A stretch of DNA of 57,513 nucleotides from the NCBI RefSeq assembly GCF_001612985.1, contig NZ_BDBM01000047.1, positions 1 to 57,513 on the forward strand, in the 5' to 3' direction. The position numbers were made by a program, and so were the translations under genes. Of the stretch, positions 31,844-41,037 are shown in pieces; positions within the stretch are counted from its first letter, which is position 1; the number at the start of each line of letters is the position of its first letter. The notes under the pieces are model-generated. The model had not been told where the DNA came from. It was given only the letters and a program-made list of their open reading frames with translations, and searched no databases. The stretch is from Nocardia gamkensis NBRC 108242. GTDB taxonomy: Bacteria > Actinomycetota > Actinomycetes > Mycobacteriales > Mycobacteriaceae.

Positions 31844-32683
31844 TCAGGCGCGATGGGCGAGCAGGTGCTGGATCAGCAGCCGGGTCAGCGCCTCGGGCGC
31901 CTCCTCCGGAATCCAGTGCGAGACATCCTCGAGCATCTCGAATCGGTACGGCCCGGAGACGTATTTCCGGGTGGCCAGCGCCGCCGTGGACCCGATGGTG
32001 GCGTCCTCGGTGCCCCACACGTACAGGGTGGGCACGCTCGCAGGGCCGATCGGACCCGCCGAATCCATGGCGCGATACCAGTTCAGCGCTGCGGTGAGCG
32101 CGCCCGGCTGCGCCAGCCTGCGCACGTACTCCTCCACACGTTCCTCCGGGATCTTCCACTCGAAGATCCGGCGCAGTGCGGCGCAGTCGTCGGCGAGCAA
32201 GGTCCGCTCCGCGGTGCGCGGCTGTCGCAGCGTGATCAGGTGGTGCGATCGCTGCGCTTGGTCCTCGTCCTCGGCCATCGCCTGCTGGAGCGCGGCGGGA
32301 TGCGGCTGCGACACCGCGCCGAACGTGCGAACCCGCTGCGGCAGCTCCGCCGCCACCGCCCACCCGACCAGCGCGCCGCAGTCGTGCCCGATCAGGTCGA
32401 AGCGCTCCCAGCCCAGCGCGTCGGCGATGGCCACCACGTCGCCGACCAACTCCTCGAGCCGGTATTCGGCGGCTCGCTCCGGCCGCACACCCGGCGAATA
32501 TCCGCGCTGGTCGGGTGCTACGGCGTGGCACCCGCCTCCGCCCAGCACCCCGAGCTGGAACTCCCACTCGCGCGCGCCCTGCGGAAATCCGTGCAGCAGC
32601 AGCACCTCCCGGTCGCCGGGAGAGCCGGCGGCCAGTACGTCGAAGGTTCCCGCTGCGGTGCGAATCTCGAGTTCTTCGATCAC
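31844..32683 (-). CDS. Alpha/beta hydrolase, epoxide-hydrolase-like
   Basis: The 279-residue product has the oxyanion motif HGFPQGAREW and the nucleophile elbow GHDCGALVGW, where the nucleophile is Asp as in epoxide hydrolases and dehalogenases rather than Ser. The acid is probably in WGTEDATI and the base His is in DVSHWIPEEAP. A cap region lies between them (about 135-225). The substrate is likely an epoxide or halide. The GTG at 32683 gives a family-like N-terminus; the longer frame to 32869 is Arg-rich shadow sequence. It lies upstream of the Ddn-family gene on the same strand. Confidence 0.85.
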   Translation of the reverse strand: MIEELEIRTAAGTFDVLAAGSPGDREVLLLHGFPQGAREWEFQLGVLGGGGCHAVAPDQRGYSPGVRPERAAEYRLEELVGDVVAIADALGWERFDLIGHDCGALVGWAVAAELPQRVRTFGAVSQPHPAALQQAMAEDEDQAQRSHHLITLRQPRTAERTLLADDCAALRRIFEWKIPEERVEEYVRRLAQPGALTAALNWYRAMDSAGPIGPASVPTLYVWGTEDATIGSTAALATRKYVSGPYRFEMLEDVSHWIPEEAPEALTRLLIQHLLAHRA

Positions 32684-32715
32684 CTGCCCGACTCTAGAAC
32701 CGGGCACCGACGCGG

Positions 32716-33012
32716 TCAGTGCTCGTCGAAGTGACCGTCGTGGACGGCGTGGCGGTGGCCGTCGTGCACGTAGTCGACGTGGTCCCCGTGCTGGACGGCC
32801 TCGTGGCCGCAGTTGGGACCGTGCTGATGCGGATGATCGCCACACTCGGTGTGCCCGGACCGCTCGCATTCGTCGTAGTGCCCCTGGTGTTCGCGATGCA
32901 GATGACCATCGTGGGCGTAGTCGATGTGATCGCCGTGCTGGAACGCGGTGTGCCCGCAGTCCGGGCCGTGCACATGGTCGTGGCCGGTGTGCTGCGCGTG
33001 TGCTGTGGTCAT
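32716..33012 (-). CDS. Histidine-rich metal-binding protein with two imperfect repeats
   Basis: The 98-residue product is rich in His (over a quarter), Asp, Gly and Cys. It is made of two units of about 37 residues. The first runs from HVHGPDCGHTAFQHGDHIDYAHDGH to the Cys in YDEC, the second from HQHGPNCGHEAVQHGDHVDYVHDGH to the end. Each unit offers many His and one or two Cys ligands, suited to Zn, Ni, Co or Cu. It could be a metal store or chaperone, or a soluble version of the His-rich loops of metal transporters. The ATG at 33012 follows GAGGGA. No Zur box was recognised upstream. Confidence 0.75.
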   Translation of the reverse strand: MTTAHAQHTGHDHVHGPDCGHTAFQHGDHIDYAHDGHLHREHQGHYDECERSGHTECGDHPHQHGPNCGHEAVQHGDHVDYVHDGHRHAVHDGHFDEH

Positions 33013-33120
33013 CGAATTTCCCTCTTTCCTGGCACGGATAGCTGGAATCGTGATGACCAATACATTAGCAGGTGCGCATCAATAGAGATTGCCTCGCGTG
33101 TGCTGGCACGGCGTGCCGAC

Positions 33121-33846
33121 TCAGAGCACCTGCGCGAGGAATCTCTGCAATCGCGGCGTCTGCGCGTCGTCGAACAAGGCGTCGGGCGTGCCGGTCTCCA
33201 CGACCTGCCCTTGGTCCATGAACACCACGGTGTCGGACACGCTGCGGGCGAAGCCCATCTCGTGGGTCACCACGACCATCGACATGCCGCCGGAGGCGAG
33301 GTCGGCCATCAGGGCGAGCACGCCCTTCACCAGTTCGGGGTCCAGCGCCGAGGTGGCCTCGTCGAAGAACATGAGTTCCGGTCGCATCGCCAGCGCCCGC
33401 GCGATGGCGACGCGCTGCTGTTGCCCGCCGGACAGGTTGGCGGGGCGGGTATCGGCCTTGTCGGCGAGGCCGACGATCTCCAGCTGTTCGATGGCCAGCG
33501 CCCGCGCCTGGTCCTTGGACAGGCCGCGCAGCTTGCGCGGCCCGAGCGCGACGTTCTCCGCGACCGTCTTGTGCGGGAAGAGGTTGAACTGCTGGAACAC
33601 CATGCCGATGCGCTGGCGCAAGCGATCGGGGTTCTCGGTGAGCACGGACTTGCCGTCCAGCAGCACGTCGCCCTGATCCGGCTCGTAGAGCCGGTTCAGC
33701 ACCCGCAGCAGCGTCGACTTGCCCGACCCGGACGGCCCGATGACGGTGGCGGTCTTACCCGCGTCCACGTGGATGTCGATCCCGCGCAGCACATGGTTGT
33801 GCCCGAGCGTCAGATGCAGTCCGGTACCGGTGAGGGAGGCACTCAT
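33121..33846 (-). CDS. Amino-acid ABC transporter ATP-binding protein (GlnQ-like)
   Basis: The 241-residue cytoplasmic ATPase has Walker A GPSGSGKST (37-45), Q-loop VFQQFNLFP, signature NLSGGQQQR, Walker B ELMFFDEATSALD and H-loop VVVTHEMGFAR. These match the polar amino-acid (glutamine/glutamate) uptake family. It begins directly after the TAG stop of the binding-protein/permease fusion, so the two genes form one complete importer. There is no separate permease gene, because the upstream gene contains it. Confidence 0.92.
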   Translation of the reverse strand: MSASLTGTGLHLTLGHNHVLRGIDIHVDAGKTATVIGPSGSGKSTLLRVLNRLYEPDQGDVLLDGKSVLTENPDRLRQRIGMVFQQFNLFPHKTVAENVALGPRKLRGLSKDQARALAIEQLEIVGLADKADTRPANLSGGQQQRVAIARALAMRPELMFFDEATSALDPELVKGVLALMADLASGGMSMVVVTHEMGFARSVSDTVVFMDQGQVVETGTPDALFDDAQTPRLQRFLAQVL

Positions 33847-35643
33847 CTATCCGCGCCCTTCCGTGATCGTGGCCGCCTCGACTTGGTCGATCGGCCGGTC
33901 GGGCCTGCCGGTCCGCATCCGGCGGTCGATGTAGTTGACCAGGTGGGTGAGCGGGATGGTGAGGATCAGATAGACCAGGCCCGCGGCCACCAGCGGCGAG
34001 AGGTTCCCGGTCTGCGCGTTGAGGTCGCGGCCGACCGCGAACAACTCGCGTTGAGTGGCGAGCAGGCCGAGGAAGTAGATCAGCGACGAGTCCTTGATCA
34101 GGGCGATGAACTGGTTCATCAGCGCGGGCAGCACCCGGCGCACGCCTTGCGGGATCACCACCAGCGTCATCGCTTGGCGGTAGCCGAACCCGATCGCGCG
34201 GGCCGCCTCCAGCTGCCCGGCCTCGACCGACTGGATACCGGAGCGGAAGATCTCGCCGATGTAGGCCGAGGCGAGCAACGCCAGCGCGACGGCGCCGAGC
34301 CAGTAGGGGTTGTTGCCGGTGAGGTTGCGCGCCACCGGGCCGACGCCGAGCCCGATCAGCAGGATGATCACCACGGCGGGCAGACCACGGAAGATGTCGG
34401 TGTACACCCGGGCGGGCCAGCGCAGCCAGCGGGTCCGCGAGATCCCGGCGACCGCGAGCAGCATGCCGAGGACAGTGCCGAGCGCACCCGAGACCACCGC
34501 GAGGATCAGGGTATTGGGCAGACCCGTCTCGAGCAGGTCGGGGAAGGCCTTGCGGTACAGCGACCAGTCGAAGAACGTGTCCTTCAACTGCTGCACGGTG
34601 GATTTCGGCGTGCTCTGCTGCGTCTCATTCGTTTGCTTACCCGCGGCCAACGCGGCGAAGTCCGGCAGCTGCGGCGCGGGCGCGGCTTTGGAGCCGGGCT
34701 TCCAACCGGGGGGCAGCTGCCTGGGCACCCAGTCGGTGTAGAGCTCGGCATAGGTGCCGTCCGCGATCACGGCGTCCAAGCCGCTGTTGAGCGCGTCGAT
34801 CAGCGGCTGGTTGTTCTTGGCGACCGCGTACCCGACGAAGTTGTCCAGGCTGAAGGTGTTCTGCGAGACCGATATTCCATCACCCGGCGCGATCGCGCCC
34901 TCCGCTTGCGCGGACGGAGCGACCCATGCGTCCACCTGGCCGGATTTCAGGTTGGCGTAGGCGGTGTTGTAGTCGGGGAACTTCACCGGGTCCAGGTGCA
35001 GCTGGTTCACCACGAACTCGTCCTGCACGGTGCCCTGCACCACGGCGATCCGAGTGCTCCGGTTCAGGTCGGAAAACCCTTTGATGGCACCGCCGTTCGG
35101 CGCCACCAGGGAGAAGTAGCCGAAGTCGTAGCCGTTGGTGAAGCCGACCAGCCGGCGGCGCGCGTCGGTGGTGGTGATGTTGGACGAGCCCACGTCGAAA
35201 CGGCCGCCGGACACCTGGGCGAGCAACCCGGCGAACTCGGTGCCGGAGAACTCCACCTGGAGGCCGAGCTTGGCGCCGATCGCCTTCAACAGTTCGTTGT
35301 CGAAGCCGGTGAACGTGCCCTGCCGGTCGACGCAGATGCTCGGCGGTGCGTCCGAGAGCGTGCCCACGCTGAGCTTGCCGGGCGTGATCAAACCGAGCTT
35401 CGAGACGTCGATGGAGTTCAGCGGCACGGTGTTCGCGGTGGTGTAGCGGTCACTGCCCGCGGCGGCCGAGGAGGCCAGGTTGGTCGGCGCGGCGGAGGCC
35501 GCGGCCACGCCGGGCGGCGCGCAGAGATTGCGCTCCGTGGCCGCGTCGTCGGAGCCGGAACCGCACGCCGTCGCACTGAGACCGACGGCAAGCAATAACA
35601 CGGCGATCAACGCACGAGACCGCACAGCGGGCACAACAGCCAT
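33847..35643 (-). CDS. Amino-acid ABC transporter binding protein-permease fusion
   Basis: The 598-residue product joins two transporter parts in one chain. Residues 1-28 are a lipoprotein signal peptide with lipobox SATAC (Cys at about 28). Residues about 70-305 are an SBP_bac_3 domain (LSVGTLSDAPPSICVDRQGT, FTGFDNELLKAIGAKLGLQV, SNITTTDARR). Residues about 360-585 are a permease domain of the His/Glu/Gln family with five membrane segments and the EAA-type loop ARAIGFGYRQAMTLVVIPQG. Fused binding protein-permeases are known in actinomycetes and streptococci. Substrate is likely a polar amino acid. The ATG at 35643 was chosen over the TTG at 35652. Confidence 0.9.
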   Translation of the reverse strand: MAVVPAVRSRALIAVLLLAVGLSATACGSGSDDAATERNLCAPPGVAAASAAPTNLASSAAAGSDRYTTANTVPLNSIDVSKLGLITPGKLSVGTLSDAPPSICVDRQGTFTGFDNELLKAIGAKLGLQVEFSGTEFAGLLAQVSGGRFDVGSSNITTTDARRRLVGFTNGYDFGYFSLVAPNGGAIKGFSDLNRSTRIAVVQGTVQDEFVVNQLHLDPVKFPDYNTAYANLKSGQVDAWVAPSAQAEGAIAPGDGISVSQNTFSLDNFVGYAVAKNNQPLIDALNSGLDAVIADGTYAELYTDWVPRQLPPGWKPGSKAAPAPQLPDFAALAAGKQTNETQQSTPKSTVQQLKDTFFDWSLYRKAFPDLLETGLPNTLILAVVSGALGTVLGMLLAVAGISRTRWLRWPARVYTDIFRGLPAVVIILLIGLGVGPVARNLTGNNPYWLGAVALALLASAYIGEIFRSGIQSVEAGQLEAARAIGFGYRQAMTLVVIPQGVRRVLPALMNQFIALIKDSSLIYFLGLLATQRELFAVGRDLNAQTGNLSPLVAAGLVYLILTIPLTHLVNYIDRRMRTGRPDRPIDQVEAATITEGRG

Positions 35644-35793
35644 GACGGACAACCCTAGCCGCGAAAATCTGCTATTCCACAGCTACCCCAGGGTCGCCGG
35701 CATGGGAAGCCGATGCCGGGGTAGCCGCCGAGATTTCGATCACGCTGATCCGAACGCCGCGCGGCGACCCGACAGCCGGCAGGCAATCCGTCC

Positions 35794-36588
35794 TCAGGCC
35801 AGGCCGCTGACCGGTTCCGGATTGACCTCGTCACGCCATCGGACGGCGGCGGCGACCGCGCCCAGATCGTAGTCCGGGCCGCTGACCCCGATGGTGAAGG
35901 TCGTCACGCCCGCGTCGACGAAGGCGGCCGCCTTCTCCAGCCCCGGCCACTGCACCGAGCGCTCGATGCGCGCCTGGTCGGTGCCGACGGCGGCGCAATG
36001 CTCGGCGAGCACCTTGTTCTTGGGTGCGAGCACGTCCAGGTCGGCGAAGGTGTGCCACATGTCGGCGTACTGCGCGACCAGCCGCAAGGTCTTCTTCTCG
36101 CCACCGCCGCCGATCAGGATCGGCAGGTCGCGGGTCGGGCGCGGATTCAGTTTCGGCAGCCGGGCGCTGATCCGGGCCAGGGTCTCCTTCAGCAGCTCCA
36201 GCCTGCTGCCCGGGGTGCCGAACTCGTAGCCGTACTCGTCGTAGTCCTTCTGGAACCAGCCCGCGCCGAGGCCGAGAATGAGCCGGCCACCGCTGATGTG
36301 GTCGACGGTGCGCGCCATATCGGCCAGCAGGTCCGGATTGCGGTAGCCGCCGCCGGTGACCAGCGCGCCGATCTCCACCCGCTCGGTCTGCTCGGCGAAC
36401 GCGCCCAGCATCGTCCAGCACTCGAAGTGCGCGCCGTCGGGATCGCCGGTGAGGGGATAGAAGTGGTCCCAGTTGAACACGATGTCGACACCCGCGTCCT
36501 CGCAGCGCAACACGGCATCGCGGATGAGTCGGTACTCCGGCGCGTGCTGCGGCTGTAGCTGCACTCCGATACGAACTGGACGACTCAT
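35794..36588 (-). CDS. LLM-class F420-dependent oxidoreductase
   Basis: The 264-residue TIM-barrel protein belongs to the luciferase-like F420-dependent family: IGVQLQPQHAPEYRLIRDAVLR, VDIVFNWDHFYPLTG, ARTVDHISGGRLILGLGAGW and LPILIGGGGEKKTLRL. The sequence WDHF and the GAGWF turn are typical. The substrate is unknown. The ATG at 36588 has a GAGGAG site. It is divergent from the PucR gene with 152 bp between them. Confidence 0.9.
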   Translation of the reverse strand: MSRPVRIGVQLQPQHAPEYRLIRDAVLRCEDAGVDIVFNWDHFYPLTGDPDGAHFECWTMLGAFAEQTERVEIGALVTGGGYRNPDLLADMARTVDHISGGRLILGLGAGWFQKDYDEYGYEFGTPGSRLELLKETLARISARLPKLNPRPTRDLPILIGGGGEKKTLRLVAQYADMWHTFADLDVLAPKNKVLAEHCAAVGTDQARIERSVQWPGLEKAAAFVDAGVTTFTIGVSGPDYDLGAVAAAVRWRDEVNPEPVSGLA

Positions 36589-36740
36589 GGCACTCTCCTC
36601 GTCGCTCGGCAGGCCCCCGCCCGAGGCTACCGGCGCGGTCGCCGTCCCGCAGGCAGCCACCGGTCCACGGCGCGCGCCGACACGCCCGGCGCGAGCTAGG
36701 TTGGGGACGCGATGGCGAGCGGGCGGAGGAGGTGCCGGGT

Positions 36741-38000
36741 GTGACCGACGGCGACGACGATGTGGTCCGCTCGGTCGTCTCGACGATCCTGCGTGATCGT
36801 GACCGGTTGATCGCCGAGCTGTCGGCGTCCATGCGCGCGCAGGTCGCGGCGCTCGACTCGGACACCAGGCTGCGCGGCCTGTTCGAAGCGGGCACCACCG
36901 ACAACCTGATGTCGGTGCTGGACTTCGTGCAGAACGACGCCGCCGAGCACGAGGTGCACGCCCCGGCGCGGGCGCTCGTGTACGCGCGCACGCTCGCCCA
37001 GCGCGACGTCCCGCTGTCCGCGCTGATCCGCGCCTACCGGGTGGGACATGCCGGGTTCCTCGATGTCGCGATGCGCTACGCCGTGGAACTGGGCGGTCCG
37101 GACAGTGCGGCGGCCATCATCCGGATCGTCAATCGCACCGCCGTGTACATCGACCGGGTGTGCGAGCACGTCGGCGTCGCCTACGAACAGGAACGCGACC
37201 GGTGGGTGGGCAGCCGCGGCGGCCTGCGTCAGGAGTGGGTGGCCCGGGTACTGGACGGCTCGGCAGACGACATCGGCCGAGCCGAACAAGTGCTGCGCTA
37301 TCCCCTGACCGGCCACCACGTCGCGGTGAACGCCTGGACCGAGCCGCAGCTCTCGGCGCGGGCCGCGATGGACGTCCTCGACGCCGTTCGCGCGGCGCTG
37401 GTGCCGCTGTTGGGCAACCCGCGGCGGGCGTTGCTGGTGCCGACCGACGAACGCGAGATCCGGATGTGGTTCTCCGTCTCCCGCGACCTGACGATCGATA
37501 TCGACGCCATCCAGCGCGCGCTGTCGGCCCTGTCGTTGCCGGTGCGGGTGGCGATCGGGGGGCGCGGCGGCGGAGTCGAGGGATTCCGTCGCAGCCTGCG
37601 CCGAGCCGACCGGGTACGCGAACTCGTGCTGCTCGCCGGAGACGGCGCGCCCCGGGCGGTGTCGCACGAACAGGTGGCGGCCATCGCCCTGCTGAGTGGT
37701 GACATCGAGGAACTTCGCCGATACGTGGCCGACTGCCTCGGTGAGCTCGCCACCGACAACCAGCGCAATCTCTGGCTGCGCGAAACGCTGCGCGTCTTCC
37801 TCGCCAACAACCGCAGTTACGCCGCGGCCGCACAGGAGTTGGCGGTCCATCGCAACACCGTCCAGTACCGGGTGGGGCAGGCCGTCGAGCTGATCGGCCA
37901 CGTCTTCGACGATCCCGACCGCACGCTGCACCTGCACCTGGCGTTGCAGGCCGCGCGCTGGCTCGGACCGGCGGTGCTGCGACCGAACCCGGCGCTCTGA
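36741..38000 (+). CDS. PucR-family transcriptional regulator
   Basis: The 419-residue product has a long helical N-terminal region (RsbR/CdaR-type sensory part, about 1-165), a GGDEF-like middle (about 190-290) and the C-terminal PucR helix-turn-helix (about 350-395: ETLRVFLANNRSYAAAAQEL, then VHRNTVQYRVGQA). These regulators control purine, allantoin or other catabolic genes. The GTG at 36741 is placed 8 bp from GGAGGAGG; the listed GTG at 36732 sits inside that site. The next gene encodes a PLL-type lactonase in the same direction, which may be a target. Confidence 0.85.
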   Translation: MTDGDDDVVRSVVSTILRDRDRLIAELSASMRAQVAALDSDTRLRGLFEAGTTDNLMSVLDFVQNDAAEHEVHAPARALVYARTLAQRDVPLSALIRAYRVGHAGFLDVAMRYAVELGGPDSAAAIIRIVNRTAVYIDRVCEHVGVAYEQERDRWVGSRGGLRQEWVARVLDGSADDIGRAEQVLRYPLTGHHVAVNAWTEPQLSARAAMDVLDAVRAALVPLLGNPRRALLVPTDEREIRMWFSVSRDLTIDIDAIQRALSALSLPVRVAIGGRGGGVEGFRRSLRRADRVRELVLLAGDGAPRAVSHEQVAAIALLSGDIEELRRYVADCLGELATDNQRNLWLRETLRVFLANNRSYAAAAQELAVHRNTVQYRVGQAVELIGHVFDDPDRTLHLHLALQAARWLGPAVLRPNPAL

Positions 38001-38127
38001 GCCGGCCGCTCTATGTGCGCACCGCACGAAAGTTGTACGAAGTTTCGGTGTCGGCGAATATGGCCCGTCTCACATCCCGGTTCGTAGCATTCCCCCGGAT
38101 GCGCAGCTGAGCTGAGGAGAAACCGCC

Positions 38128-39114
38128 ATGTCAACGCTGGAAACGGTGTGCGGGACGATCGATACCGCCGATATCGGAGTGACATTGATGCACGAGCACG
38201 TCTTCGTGCTCACCGGGGACATGCAGCAGAACTATCCGGCCGAATGGGGCTCCGAGGACGAACGCATCGCCGACGCGGTGCGCAGGCTGCGAGTCGCCTA
38301 CGACGCCGGTGTGCGCACGATCGTCGATCCCACGGTGGTCGGGCTGGGCCGCTACATCCCGCGCATCCAGCGGATCGCCGAGCAAGTGCCGCTGAACCTG
38401 GTGGTCGCCACCGGTATCTACACCTACGGCGATCTCCCGTTCTTCTTCCACTACCGCGGGCCCGCGTTGAACGACATCGTCGGCGCGCAGGTCCCCGACC
38501 CGATGGTCGACATGTTCATCGGCGACATCCGCGACGGCATCGCGGGCACCGGGGTGAAGGCGGGCATGCTCAAGTGCGCGATCGACCGGCAAGGTCTCAC
38601 CCCGGGTGTGGAGCGGGTGATGCGCGCGGTCGCCCGGGCCCATCTCGCGACCGGCGTCCCGATCACGGTGCACACCCATCCCGAGTCACGCAGCGGGCTG
38701 GACGTGAAGCGCGTGATGTGCGACGAGGAAGGCGTCGACCCCCGCCGCATCGTGCTCGGCCACAGCGGCGACACCACCGACTGCGATCACCTCGCCTACC
38801 TGGCCGACTCCGGCTTCGTCCTCGGCATGGACCGCTTCGGCATCAACCTCGACACCACCTTCGAAGCCCGCGCGGACACGCTGATCGAAATGGTGCGCCG
38901 CGGCTACACCGACCGGATGGTGCTGTCCCAGGACGCCAGCTGTTACCTCGACTGGATCGAGCCGGCCGCCATGGCCGCCCTGCCGCAGTGGCACTACACC
39001 CACCTGTTCGAGGACGTCTTCCCCTACGTGCTCGATCGCGGCGTCACCAAGGAGCAGATCGGCGCGATGCTCGTCGACGTTCCGCGCGCGTTCTTCGAGG
39101 CACGCACACGCTGA
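38128..39114 (+). CDS. Phosphotriesterase-like lactonase (PLL family)
   Basis: Predicted binuclear-metal hydrolase that opens lactones, possibly acyl-homoserine lactones, and slowly hydrolyses organophosphates. The 328-residue TIM barrel has all expected ligands: His22 and His24 in LMHEHVFV, bridging Lys149 in AGMLKCA, His182 in TVHTHPES, His212 in GHSGDT and Asp269 in LSQDASC. Length and motif spacing match the PLL group (SsoPox and MCP-like). ATG at 38128 follows GAGGAG. It lies 127 bp downstream of the PucR gene. Confidence 0.9.
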   Translation: MSTLETVCGTIDTADIGVTLMHEHVFVLTGDMQQNYPAEWGSEDERIADAVRRLRVAYDAGVRTIVDPTVVGLGRYIPRIQRIAEQVPLNLVVATGIYTYGDLPFFFHYRGPALNDIVGAQVPDPMVDMFIGDIRDGIAGTGVKAGMLKCAIDRQGLTPGVERVMRAVARAHLATGVPITVHTHPESRSGLDVKRVMCDEEGVDPRRIVLGHSGDTTDCDHLAYLADSGFVLGMDRFGINLDTTFEARADTLIEMVRRGYTDRMVLSQDASCYLDWIEPAAMAALPQWHYTHLFEDVFPYVLDRGVTKEQIGAMLVDVPRAFFEARTR

Positions 39115-39205
39115 CATGGCTCATCGCCGACCGGCCCGATAGGATCGCCGCACCCTTACTCGGATCGTCCGGCACGTTCCTGCCGGGATGGGATGTGAAT
39201 TCGTC

Positions 39206-40288
<1,083 letters not shown>

Positions 40289-40338
40289 GCACTGCGCCCA
40301 GAAGGTCCGACCGAGCGCTGCGCCCAATAGGACCGGCA

Positions 40339-40355
40339 GCCCGCGTCAGGCGGGC
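40339..40355. terminator. Small hairpin after sugC-like gene
   Basis: GCCCGC-GTCAG-GCGGGC, a 6-bp stem with a 5-base loop, 50 bp past the stop at 40288 and between convergent genes. Confidence 0.4.
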
Positions 40356-40407
40356 AGCGATCCAGGCGCGCCGCGGAATACGGTCGCCGGGAGCGGGCCC
40401 GGCGCGG

Positions 40408-40926
40408 TCAGTCCGTCGCGTCCGATCGACGGCGTTCGCGCCGCCGCCGGGCGTATTCGTCGTTGAGCCGCACGCCCAGTTCCTCGAGTTCGATCTCGCG
40501 GCCGGATTCGCTGCGCACCTGTACCCGCACCGGATCGCCGGTGGCCTCCTCGACCAGGAGCAGCGGGGCCGGTCCCGGTTGTAAGTAGGCGTCCCCCCAC
40601 TGCATGAGCGCCAGCACGGCGGGCAGCAGATCCCGGCCCATCCGGGTGAGCACGTATTCGTGCCGGGTGCGCTTGCCTTCCTCTCGATACGGCCGTTTCG
40701 CCAGCAAGCCCGCCTCGGTGAGCTTGCGCAACTGGGCGGCGGCCGCCGCGTCGGTGATGCCGACCCGGCTGGCGAACCCGTCGAACCGCCGCGTCCCGTA
40801 GTACGCCTCGCGCAGGATGAGCACCGCCGAGCGGGTGCCGATGAGGTCCATCGCCTTCGCGATCGAGCATTCGTCGGCCTTCCACGCGCTGAGATCGGCC
40901 AACGGTCCTTCCATCACTGCTGCCAT
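40408..40926 (-). CDS. HxlR-family transcriptional regulator
   Basis: The 172-residue product has a single HxlR winged helix (about residues 18-105). Landmarks are the Cys in ADECSIAKAMDLIGTRSAVLI, LREAYYGTRRFDGFASRVGI, LRKLTEAGLL and YVLTRMGRDLLPAV. The lone Cys at the start of the domain is the redox- or electrophile-sensing position in studied HxlR members such as HypR. The C-terminal tail (about 120-172) is charged and unusual in length for the family. Start is the ATG at 40926 or a later ATG at 40914. Divergent from the thiolase gene, which it may control. Confidence 0.85.
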   Translation of the reverse strand: MAAVMEGPLADLSAWKADECSIAKAMDLIGTRSAVLILREAYYGTRRFDGFASRVGITDAAAAAQLRKLTEAGLLAKRPYREEGKRTRHEYVLTRMGRDLLPAVLALMQWGDAYLQPGPAPLLLVEEATGDPVRVQVRSESGREIELEELGVRLNDEYARRRRERRRSDATD

Positions 40927-40950
40927 GACGAACATCATACCGAAGCTGAC

Positions 40951-40978
40951 TTGCCTCAACTATCGCCAGAGGTACTCT
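40951..40978 (+). promoter_or_regulatory. Candidate promoter of the thiolase gene
   Basis: TTGCCT (40951-40956) and TACTCT (40973-40978) are separated by 16 bp and lie 59 bp before the ATG at 41038. They fit a SigA-type promoter and overlap the HxlR-thiolase divergent region where an HxlR operator is expected. Confidence 0.45.
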
Positions 40979-41037
40979 GACTATGTGTTGATAGAGCCAG
41001 GCATGGCGGCCCGGCTCTCGGTCCGGAAGGAAGCACC

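Noticed and set aside
33105..33117. Palindrome GGCACG-G-CGTGCC just past the glnQ-like stop
   Set aside because: Only a 6-bp stem without a T-run; too short to call a terminator or operator.
32719..35598. Plus-strand open frame of 959 codons
   Set aside because: Opposite the amino-acid transporter and the His-rich gene; composition is Val/Arg/His/Gln without motifs.
38015..38070. Possible PucR operator CGAAA-N11-TTTCG before the lactonase gene
   Set aside because: Arms of five bases only and no known consensus to compare with.
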